Shown one piece after another: positions 20,690-29,295 of a stretch of 29,295 nucleotides of DNA. The position numbers and the translations under genes were made by a program. Every line of letters starts with the position of its first letter. The first letter of the stretch is position 1. The notes under the pieces are model-generated. The model was not told the origin of the DNA, searched no databases, and saw only the letters and a list, made by a program, of their open reading frames with translations. Location: positions 1-29,295 of the forward strand of contig PDHQ01000378.1 of the NCBI GenBank assembly GCA_003339415.1. The letters run 5' to 3'. This stretch comes from Ophiocordyceps camponoti-saundersi (nom. inval.) (taxonomy: Eukaryota > Ascomycota > Sordariomycetes > Hypocreales > Ophiocordycipitaceae).

Positions 20690-23600
20690 ATAACGATAAT
20701 AACTAGAAAAATCTTTAATAAAGATTAATAAGTTATATAATATACTTAAGTTATTTTTATTAATAGTTATTAATTATATAATATACCTCCCTATTTTAAT
20801 AGCGTTATAGCTTATTAACCTAAGTTTTATTAAGTTTATATACCTTATAATAATAAAGATAATTAGCGCTTTATATAGTAGATATCTTTAAATATAAAAA
20901 AGAAAGGTTTAGCTATTATATAATAGTAATATTAATAGGAGAGTAATAAGCGGAGATCTAACTAATAGCTATACCGTTATCTAATATCTTTATACGCCTT
21001 AATAATACTTAGGATCTTAAGCGTATTAAAGCTATTATTATTTAACGCCTAAGTTATTTTCTAGTAATCTTATTTATAAGTTATAGTAAAGTAATAGTAA
21101 AACTATATTATATCTACGCTAAAAATCCTTACCTATTTAATATATATTAGATAAATAGTAACGGGGCTTATATTACTTATATATAGCGGTTCTATATAAT
21201 AAAATATTTTTTCGTATAATAAGGCTAAGTATCGTAAATTTCTAAGCTAGCACCTTATATTTTAATAACTACTCCTATTAAGTTACCCGATAGCTAGCGG
21301 CGAGGACGGGTAATAATAATACTAGGGAGAGCGCGTCCTAACGCGGAGGAATATATTATTATCTTAAATAACGAGTAATAGGGGGCGGGGGTAGAAAAGA
21401 AGTAGTAGTAAGGTTAGATAATAAGGAAAAAAGAAAAAAAAAGAAAAAAAAATTAAGTAATTAGGACTTATAGCTTTGCTATTTTTAAAATTAAGCGTAG
21501 GGGTTAGATAATACTTAGAAAGAATTAACCGTAATTTTTATATAAAAAAATAATAGGAAAAAAACGTAAAAATATAAAAGAAAATAGGAAAGTAAAAATA
21601 AAAACTTAGACGAAGTAAAGATATAGGAAAGAAAAGAGTATAAGTTTCGTATAACTTAGGTAAGCTATTAGATAGTAGCTTTAATTTATAACTTATAAGA
21701 ATTTATAGAAATAAAAGTTAATAAGGCTAAGTTAAGGCTATCTTTAATATAAGCGTTAGCTAGGTTATTTTTACTATTAATTTATTATATTTCTAAAATT
21801 TCCTTACGCTTATATAACTTATAAATAGCTATAATATTAATTATTAGCGGTTTTTCTATTATTAAGCTAAGCTTTACTAAGTAATTATATAATAAATATA
21901 AGTTTATATAAAGAATAAAAGAGATCGGAGGCGTACTTAGGGATTATACGATAGCTTAAATAGTTAAGTAAAGGGCTAGGCCGATATTAACGCTATTTAC
22001 TATACCGTAAAGTTCGCTTACTAAGATATTTCGAGTAACCTTTTTATATTTCGTAAAAGTTTAGTAAAAGATATTACCTTATATAATAAATAAGTTAGAA
22101 GACTAGTCTTCCTTACTAAGGATAATTAAGGTACTAAGCTATAAGGTAAGGTCCTTATTATTCGTAAATAACCTATTTATAAAAATAAATAGTTTTATAT
22201 AAGATAAGTTAAGCGGAATAAACTATAAACTGCGGGCAATATTATTAATCTATTATTAGATATATTTATTAAGAGCTAAAATATCTTACGGGGAAGGATC
22301 GGTTACTTAAGCGGCTACCGTAAAGTTATATAACGCCTCTAGTTAATAAGTAAAAGTAATATATACTCCTTAAGCTTACTAGCTAATAAAGTCCTATAAG
22401 GTAATATCGGCGGCTAGGTTAATAATATAAAAGCTTTTTACCTATCTTTTTTATATAAAAACGATATTATATAATTTACGTATAATACGATTACTATTAA
22501 AGTTAATAGATAAGCTATTAGTAAAAAATATTTTAAGCTTTATATAAAGCTCTGCTTATTTTAACTTATTTTCCTTAAGTTTAGAAAACGTATTAGATAT
22601 AAAAGAGAATATATTATTTATTTATAAGCTTATTATTTTAAATAAGTCGGGGCTAGCTATTATAAATAAAAAATATAAATTATATAATAAGGGCGTTATA
22701 TAAAGGTTTATATAATAATAATTATAATATATCTTAAACTAATATAATCTTAATTTTGCTAGCTTATATAGCAGCTTCTTAATATATAAAAGAGTATAGA
22801 GTAGATATTAATCTTATAGTTTTTTAGGAAAGTATACGTATATCGTATAACTTAAAAGATCGGCAAACTGCGTATACGCTTATATAATATTTTATAGTTC
22901 GCTTTAGTAGTCGTATAACTTTATAAAAATAAGTTTAAGGGTAAGAAGGAGGCGCTATAATATACGTAGAATTATAGGTAATTATATAAGAATTTCTTTT
23001 TTACTATTATTACCGTAACCTTAAACGACTAGCTAGGATTTTTCGTAAGGGCTATTGTTTAAGTTTTTTACCTCTTATATAAGATATATCTTAAAAATAT
23101 ATCTAGTAAGGTTTAAAAAAAAGTTATATTAAACGAAGGTAAAAACTTTTTATATAAAGAGGGTATTAATTTCCTTATAGTTAGAAGCCTTAAATAATTA
23201 TCCTAAAATAGTAATAATATTTTATTACCGTAGTTATACGGTAAGTATATAGTTATCTTTTTCCTTTATAATAACGAATATAGAGGGAAAAGCTTTATAT
23301 AAGTTTTTATTATATAAGGGTATAATTAAGATTTCGAACTATACTTTTTTCTTTATAAGTATAATAAGGAGGGAGCGGAGATAAGGTTTAACTTATATTA
23401 TATAAAATCTAGTTAATCTTATAAGGAGTTTAAGGATAATATTTTAGCTATCGAAACTAAAAATACGGAAAAGATTTTACTATTTATCTTTTTTACGCTA
23501 AATAAGAACTTCGCTTTAAAAAGAAAGTAATAAGATATTATATAAATTAAGTCTATTTTAAGTATAGAGAGCGTATATAATATTTACTTAAGCTTTAATT

Positions 23601-25520
23601 TATTATACTTATTTTATAATACGCTAAATCGCTTAGGCTCTTATAATAATATTAGGGGCCGGGGGTAAGTTATATAAAATATAAAGGTAAGCGCTAAAAA
23701 TAAGAAATATTAGAATAAGGCTATTTAATCTAGCTATATTATTAATAGCCTTAATAGCTATCTAAAAGATAATTACGTTATTAATCTTAGTATTAATTTC
23801 CTTATATAAGATATTATACGCCCGCTTAAGAGGGGCGTATATATATTTAACCTTACTAATCGCCTAATACGCTTCGATAGGCATTTTTTTATATATAGTG
23901 CCGAGTAGTTTCGCGTTCGTATAAAACTTTAAAAAGGAAAAGTTAATCCCGGTATTATAAGAGATAATATTTAGTAAGCTTTAATATATATAAATCTAAT
24001 ACTTATATAAGGCGTTCTAAATATTTACCGCCGATATATTTTATATAAAAGCGGCTACTTAGAAAGATATAGCTTTATTAATAGCGTATAGGACCGGCTT
24101 ACCGCTAAGGTAAAAGATATTAATAATAAGTAAATAGTTAAAATTATAGTTATCTTTAAGGGAGAATTTAAATTATTAAGGTTTTAAATTATATAACTAA
24201 TATTAGTAATATAAATATTAAATTAACTTAAGGGCTACGAGGGTTATATTTAAAAAACTAGCTTTCTTTAATAAGTTATAAAGCTATTATATATAAGGGT
24301 AGCTAAAATATTAGTAAAGCTATCGTAACTCTTATTCTATATAATATAATATAAATTCTTATTTTAAAATATTAAAAAATAAATATCCCTATTTCCTAAT
24401 AATAAGAACTATTATATTATTATATTATACGATAATATCTTATATATTATCGTAAAAAGCACGGAGGCGGTCGGTATCCTTAAGATAGAAAAGGAATAAG
24501 GTAGAAATATCGAGAATATAATAAAGGACTTTACCGAAGGGGTTTCGTATAATAATAGTTTTAATTAGCTTAGTAAGTTCTAAAAAGCTAAAATAGATTA
24601 TATTCTTAGTTAAAGTTTAGTTAATAATTATATAAGGGTATTCCTAAATATAAGCTTTTATTTATAGTTTACTTATAGTTAAGATTTACGTAGCTCCTAT
24701 ATTTTAGAGCTTACCTTAGTATATTATATAATATATATCGGAAAGGAGGAATTATTCCACGGGAACCGCTAGGGCTTTTAGTTAGTAAATATTATCGCCG
24801 GTAAAGCGGTATATATAGGCCGCTATAGTAAAAAATAAAACCACGTTTTCGCCGCTAACGATTTTTTCTTTAATATCGGAATCTTTATCGTATAACTATA
24901 AAAACTAAGAATCTTATTTATTAAAACCTTTATATAATAGAAGGAATACGCTAAATTCTTCCTTTATAAGGGGGTCTTAGCTAGTTTCTTTATAACTAGT
25001 AAGGTATTACTTATATACGCGTTAGATATCGTTTAACTTATAGTTCGTAAACTAATATTTTTCCTTTTTATATACGAAATACCTTCGTATTATATAAGGT
25101 TAGAACTAGCGTTACTATAAGGAAAAACGTTATATAGGGGGCGATTATCGTTATCGGGGAGTAAAAGAAAATTATCCGGGGTTCGTATAATACTTATTAT
25201 AATTAAGGTAGCGTTATTTAATAAAGAACTAATTAGTAGTTTTATCTATAGCGATAGTAAGGGAGGAATAGAGGCAATTAATAAATATTTCGTACGATAT
25301 ATCTTAGAATATTATAGCTAATTTAAGTTTTAGAACGCTATAATAGGCTTATACGATAATAATAAAAAGTTACTTTTCTCCTTAATAGTTAGGTTTAAAA
25401 GCTTATTAAATAAGTCGAAATTTATTAAGAAGGGTATTAAGTAAATTTATTATAGTTTTATCGGGGTTTTCTTATTATATAATATTAAAAGAAAAAGTAA
25501 TCTAATCTATCTAATATAAT
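20690..25520 (+). pseudogene. Very long RIP-broken ORF of unknown function in the 7.3-kb element
   Basis: One plus-strand phase (codons starting at 21185, 21293, 22325, 22733, 24428 and 25232 are all in phase) can be read for up to about 1,600 codons, broken by TAA/TAG that mostly fit Gln or Trp. Recognisable stretches are: near 21290-21310 ASGEDG, followed by many Gln-type stops and Arg; near 21375-21440 RGRG then a Lys-rich run resembling a nuclear localisation signal; at 22290-22400 the segment shared with the 8754 element; at 24428-24470 YDNILYIIVKSTEAVG; at 25235-25290 SSFIYSDSKGGIEAIN. The YDN block resembles a mutated YxDD reverse transcriptase box, and YSDS resembles the third catalytic Asp of RNase H. 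But no other RT or RNase H blocks were found at the expected spacing, so I do not assign a function. Other frames also look partly coherent between 22300 and 22700. Confidence 0.42.
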
Positions 25521-26879
25521 AAATAATTTATATAAATATTAAAATATATATCTAAAAAGTATAAATTTTATCCTATTATTTATCTAATCCGATAAAATAT
25601 AAATAATAATCTTAAGCTTTATCTAAAAGGATATTTAGAAAAATAGCGTAAAGTTAATTTTCTATTATACTAATATAGGAGTAATAGCTAATAAAAATCC
25701 TAGCCTTATTAATTAGTATATCGTATAGCTGCCTTATATAGTTCTAATTTTTTCGCTAACCTTTAAGGAAAGCGGTAACCTTATTTAAGGAGATTAGTTT
25801 ATTTACTACTTTTCGTATTAGTAGTAGTATATAAACTTATATAATACTTATTAAAGCTTAATTTATTAGTTCTAAGAGGGTCTAAGTTAAGGTTACTAAG
25901 GGTAGCTATATATTTAAATTATATAGAGTAATTAGCTCCTATATATAGGTTATATAAAGTAGGGGTTTAGCTAAGATATTTTATAATAGCTATATTAAGA
26001 TATATCTTAACTTAGGGGGCTATGCTAAGTATAAAGCTTATATCGTATAATTTAGAAAAGTTAGTTTAGAAAAGGGGGGGTAGTCTAACTATATAGAAGG
26101 GGCTTCTTATAAGCTAGGGGGTAAAATATCTTCTAATTTAGTCTTAAGGAGTTATATAAAGCGTTTAATTAATATACTATTTCTAATAAGCGGGATATAT
26201 TATACGATTATAATTTAAGTTAGTTTTTTTAAAAATATATAGTAAATATATTTTAGCTAGTAATAGGTCTATCCTTAAAGTTTTAATTAGATTATATAAA
26301 GAAGGTTATTTTTATAAAAGTTAAAGTAAATAATATTATATATCTACTAAATAATAAACGTTATTAATTTAACCTTATCGGAAAGTTATATAAGGTTAGG
26401 TTATATATCCTAATAGAGTAGGTTTATATTTTAAGTTTAGATATAAAAGTTAACTTCGCTTCCTTTTATTATTTCGTTATATAAAGCTAAAATCTCGTTT
26501 ATTACCGTTATTATAATTAATATATTTACTATTTCCTATTTAACTTCTAAGGTTATAAAAGCTATATTATTATTATTATATTTCCGGAACGCTATTAAAA
26601 GTAATATCGTGCGACTAGCAAAAAATACCGGGCTAAATATAGCTTTTCGGTAAAGATTTTATTATTAGTAAATATCGTATATTACCTTAATCTTTTAGTC
26701 TTAATAATAGCACCGGGTAAAAATAGCTTTTTAGTAAGAACTAATATTAAAAAATAAGGTAAAAGTATAAGTATTAGTTAATAGCGAGTATAAGGGCTTT
26801 TCGGTATTATACGATACCTATCTCGTTATTTTAGCTAATTTATAGTTAACTAATAATAACTAGTATAACTACTAATTAA
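25521..26879. other. 3' internal part of the 7.3-kb element, no frame assigned
   Basis: Mixed sequence with CG-bearing blocks (25740-25770, 26020-26110, 26590-26720 and 26780-26830). A G-rich plus-strand patch with a GGGGGG run lies near 26074. No polypurine tract touches the right LTR. No domain was read. Confidence 0.4.
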
Positions 26880-27181
26880 TATTAAGTAATCTTTATATAT
26901 ACGTATAAGTAAGAGAAAGTAAAAGGTAACTTAAATTAAGTATAATTAGAGATAGATATTTTTCTTTTATCGTACGAGGAAGAGCGGCTATATAGCTAGA
27001 TAATACTTTACTTTTATACCCTCCTTCTTCTTATCTAAGCTACCTCCTACCTCCTAAGTCGTACGAGGCACGACTTAGGTAGTGATATATATTTCGTTAG
27101 AGGTTTCCCTATATCCGTGCTATCCTCTATATATATATCGTATAGCAGATATAAAGGGGTATAAAGAGATAATATCTAATA
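26880..27181 (+). repeat. Right LTR (302 bp) of the 7.3-kb element
   Basis: Partner of 19893-20194 and of the same length. It keeps more CpA/TpG than the left copy around the palindrome (GGCACGACTTAGGTAGTGA), so the two LTRs were hit by RIP to different degrees. Confidence 0.92.
27053..27079. repeat. LTR palindrome, right copy
   Basis: CCTAAGTCGTAC, loop GAG, GCACGACTTAGG. The single mismatch (A against C) is a TpG-to-TpA change, so the ancestral form was a perfect 12-bp stem CCTAAGTCGTGC/GCACGACTTAGG with a 3-base loop. It may be a protein-binding site or an RNA hairpin in the LTR transcript. Confidence 0.88.
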
Positions 27182-27230
27182 ATTTTAATACTACCTCTCT
27201 TAGTTATTAAGCCTAATAGATTACGCCTTA

Positions 27231-27568
27231 TATTATAAAATATATAATATTTGCTTAAAGGCTTTAGAAGGCACTAGAAAGGTATATACTAGCTAGGCAT
27301 ATAACAGGTTGCTAGAAGGGGTACGTACTAGTCGAACACGTGATAGGTTAGTTACGTGACTTATAAAATCGTATATTTAGGCCGCTTCCTTTTCCTTCCT
27401 TTTTTCTTCTTTCTTCTTCTTTTTTAGTTATATATATAAGCTTTAATTCCCTTTAAAAAGTAGAGGAATTATAAGCTTTATATAACCCCTAGCTTAGCTA
27501 GGACCTTTAAATTAGACCTTTTATCCCTTTTAGGACTTTTAGCCCCTTTATCCCTCTTTTCTTTATTA
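27231..27568 (+). repeat. Left LTR of the miniature element
   Basis: It contains an intact E-box CACGTG (27337-27342), a TATAAAA (27362-27368) and a pyrimidine-rich tract (27384-27426), the arrangement expected for a U3 promoter in plus orientation. It keeps many CpA/TpG sites. Confidence 0.88.
27362..27426 (+). promoter_or_regulatory. LTR promoter: TATA box and CT-rich initiator
   Basis: TATAAAA at 27362-27368, followed by a run of C/T (CCGCTTCCTTTTCC and onward). The same arrangement is kept in the right LTR near 28045-28108. The upstream E-box CACGTG is mutated to TACGTG in the right copy. Transcription would run rightward through the internal region. Confidence 0.45.
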
Positions 27569-27913
27569 TTTAGTAGCAATTCTAATATCTAACCCTAGTA
27601 GCCGTAATAGCCGCTAGGAGGATAGCCTTATAAGGCTACGATCTGCCGGGCATATAAGGCAGGCAGCGGCGGCAGCCCTGCCCGGCATATAAGGTTAGCT
27701 AGGCATATAAGGTCGGCTAAGCATATAAGGTTAGCAAGGCATATAAGGTCGGCTAGGTATATAAGGTTAGCTAGGCATATAACCGCCTTACCTAGTAGGA
27801 AATAACGCCGTCCGCCTAAGCTATAGTAGGCTCTCTTTAACTAAGCAAAGGTATCACGTTTAGTAGTCCGCTATAATATACGAGGACGTATATATATTTT
27901 TTTTATAAGTATT
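27569..27913 (+). other. Internal region of the miniature element
   Basis: 345 bp, GC-richer than anything else in the window, with many surviving CpA sites (GGCAGGCAGCGGCGGCAGCC near 27659-27677). It contains an inverted repeat TAGCCTTATAAGGCTA at 27623-27638 and the 18-bp tandem array. No ORF of useful length was identified. Confidence 0.7.
27684..27782 (+). repeat. 18-bp tandem array (GGCATATAAGGTYRGCTA)
   Basis: Units start at 27684, 27702, 27720, 27738 and 27756, with a partial at 27774, all exactly 18 bp apart. Alternate units end TTAGCTA and TCGGCTA, so the higher-order period is 36 bp. A related single unit lies at 27648 (GGGCATATAAGGC). The CpA in CATATAAGG is kept in nearly every unit: AGCATATAAGG at 27720 retains it and only GGTATATAAGG at 27756 has lost it. 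Confidence 0.92.
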
Positions 27914-28251
27914 TATTATAAAATATATAATATTTACTTAGAGGCTTTAGAGAGTATTATAAAAGTATATACTAGCTAGGTATATAACAGGTCGCTAAAA
28001 AGGGTATATACCGGTTAGATACGTGATAGATCGGTTACGTAACTTATAAAATTATATATTTAGGCCGCTTCCTTTTCCTTCCTTTTTCCTTCTTTCTTTT
28101 TCTTCTTTAGTTATATATATAAGTTTTAATTCTCTCTAAAAAGTAAAGGAATTATAAGCTTTATATAACCCCTAGCTTAGCTAGGACCTTTAAATTAGAC
28201 CTTTTATCCTTTTTAGGACTTTTAGCCCCTTTATCCCTCTTTTCCTTATTA
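27914..28251 (+). repeat. Right LTR of the miniature element
   Basis: Gap-free partner of 27231-27568. In its first half it has more C-to-T/G-to-A changes than the left copy (TTGCTT to TTACTT, GGCACTAGAAAG to AGTATTATAAAAG). The second half, from GCTTTATATAACCCC, is nearly identical. Confidence 0.88.
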
Positions 28252-29137
28252 CCCTAGAGACTAGTTTTAGCGGGGGAAGAAGGATACTTTAAGCAAGCGT
28301 AGTAGATACTTAGGGAGCGTAACTTCTTAGGTAACTAAAGTCTTTAACTAATATAAGGGGGGATCTCTAGCTATAATAAGAGGGGCTAAATAGTAATTCT
28401 TTATAAGGGGGATAATAAAGAGTTATTTTCTTATATAAAGATAAGCAAAGAAAGAGAGAAAAAGATAGGAATTATTTAATTAAATACTAGAAACTTTAGA
28501 ATAAGTATTAAAATTAGTAATTTAAGATATAAAAGTATAAAATTTAAAATAAAGTTATAATTCCGTATAATAGAGTTTTTATTATAAGTCCTCTTTAAAA
28601 CTTAATTTATAATATATAACTTTAAAGATAGCTATAAAGATAAGCTTAAAAGCTAATTCTTACTTAATTCGTTCCTTTAATAAGGAAACTCAACTATATT
28701 ATATACTTAATAATAGCCCTTATTCTATTATTATTACTTTTATAATCCTAAAATATAAAAGTATTAGAAAACTAAAAGGACTTAAGGGACTATTTAATTA
28801 TAGCTTATATAAGCTCCTAATAATAAGCTATCTTAGTCTAGCGTTATTTTTCTTAAGGCGTGTCCTTTACCGCCGCTAAACTACTTAAAATACCTTATTA
28901 GCTTTTATTATTATTAGTAAGTTCTTAATAATAATAGTAATATATTATATTATATTAGCTAAAATAAAAAGTTATAATATAAGTATATAAGTTTAATAAA
29001 GGAGTATATATTTTATATAAAATATATAAGGTTTTTAGCTTTTTATATATTTTAGTATAATAACTTAATTATATTACTATTTAGCTTATAAAATATAATA
29101 TAAATATAAATACTCTTAAAAAGCTTTTATAATTTAT
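28252..29137. other. AT-rich tail, no gene seen
   Basis: After a GC-containing block (28252-28400, with GGGGGGATC near 28360) the sequence returns to RIP-type AT-rich DNA. A plus-strand Lys/Arg-rich run near 28437-28560 has few stops but no recognisable motif. No RNA gene or repeat partner was found. Confidence 0.5.

Positions 29138-29295
<158 letters not shown>

Larger units (their letters stand above)
19893..27181 (+). mobile_element. Complete 7.3-kb LTR-bounded element (RIP-inactivated)
   Basis: Two direct repeats of equal length (302 bp, 19893-20194 and 26880-27181) bound the element. They start TATTAAG and end CTAATA, the RIP forms of TGTTAAG...CTAACA, matching the TG...CA rule. The 5 bp outside are ATCTT (19888-19892) and ATTTT (27182-27186), a target duplication with one C-to-T change. 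Equal length plus duplication make the boundaries secure. The interior holds an internal promoter-like block (20591-20673) and one long plus-strand remnant frame. I cannot find a clear primer-binding site (no TGG or TAG next to the left LTR) or gag-pol order. It may therefore be a non-autonomous LTR element carrying an unrelated gene, or an LTR element interrupted by another element. Confidence 0.85.
27231..28251 (+). mobile_element. Miniature LTR element (TRIM-like), lightly RIP-mutated
   Basis: Two direct repeats of equal length (338 bp, 27231-27568 and 27914-28251) flank only 345 bp. The ends TATTAT...TTATTA fit RIP-altered TG...CA. The outer 5 bp are CCTTA (27226-27230) and CCCTA (28252-28256), a target duplication with one C/T change. 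The first internal bases, TTTAGTAGC, could be a primer site TTTGGTAGC after RIP, complementary to a tRNA ending GCTACCA. There is no room for gag-pol, so it would depend on an autonomous relative. It lies 45 bp after the 7.3-kb element. Many CpA/TpG sites survive, so it is younger or poorly targeted by RIP. Confidence 0.8.

Noticed and set aside
22323..22730. Alternative plus-strand frame (KLYNASSQQVKV-like) as the gag of the 7.3-kb element
   Set aside because: It looks coherent but is out of phase with the longer frame. The amino-acid mix of the other phase upstream (Arg, Gly, Asp, Gln) is more protein-like.
27684..27782. CRISPR-like or centromere satellite array
   Set aside because: Units are directly adjacent with no unique spacers, only about five copies, and confined to the interior of a miniature LTR element.

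Overview
The window looks like a gene-free, transposon-filled, AT-rich heterochromatic block from a filamentous ascomycete that was heavily mutated by repeat-induced point mutation (RIP). The main evidence is dinucleotide composition. CpA and its complement TpG are almost absent from most of the 29 kb (for example, none occur in 2041-2100), while C and G survive in CpG, CpC, CpT and GpC contexts. Every large repeat pair differs mainly by C/T and G/A transitions. I found no intact open gene, tRNA, rRNA or CRISPR. The extreme AT content is not mitochondrial, because nested LTR elements and CpA-specific decay dominate. Coding remnants can be read only as frames broken by TAA/TAG at positions where CAA, CAG or TGG codons would be expected.

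Layout: 1-126 is an AATAAAAT microsatellite. 127-1719 is degraded AT-rich DNA with a coiled-coil-like remnant. 1720-3609 and 6605-8472 are two copies, in opposite orientation, of one element of about 1.87-1.89 kb. Each appears flanked by a 12-14 bp target duplication, and the second copy splits a member of a short (about 170 bp) dispersed repeat whose other copies lie at 3683-3840 and 4184-4362. 8754-15128 is an LTR-bounded element with terminal repeats of about 470 bp. 15129-19892 holds a minus-strand remnant frame with a CCHC zinc knuckle (Gag or LINE ORF1 type). 19893-27181 is a second LTR-bounded element with two 302-bp LTRs, a 5-bp target duplication and a long plus-strand remnant frame preceded by an internal TATA box and CT-rich leader. 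27231-28251 is a small (1,021 bp) terminal-repeat element with two 338-bp LTRs, a 5-bp duplication and an 18-bp tandem array. It is the least RIP-mutated part of the window. 29138-29295 is a TTA/ATT microsatellite at the window end.

Relationships: the LTR elements at 8754 and 19893 have unrelated LTRs but share a homologous plus-strand coding segment (about 9920-10030 and 22290-22400), so they carry related proteins that I do not recognise as ordinary gag-pol. Nesting and the degree of RIP give a relative order: the two long LTR elements and the 1.9-kb element are old and saturated with RIP, while the short repeat at 4184 and the miniature element at 27231 kept CpA sites and are younger or were too short to be efficient RIP targets.
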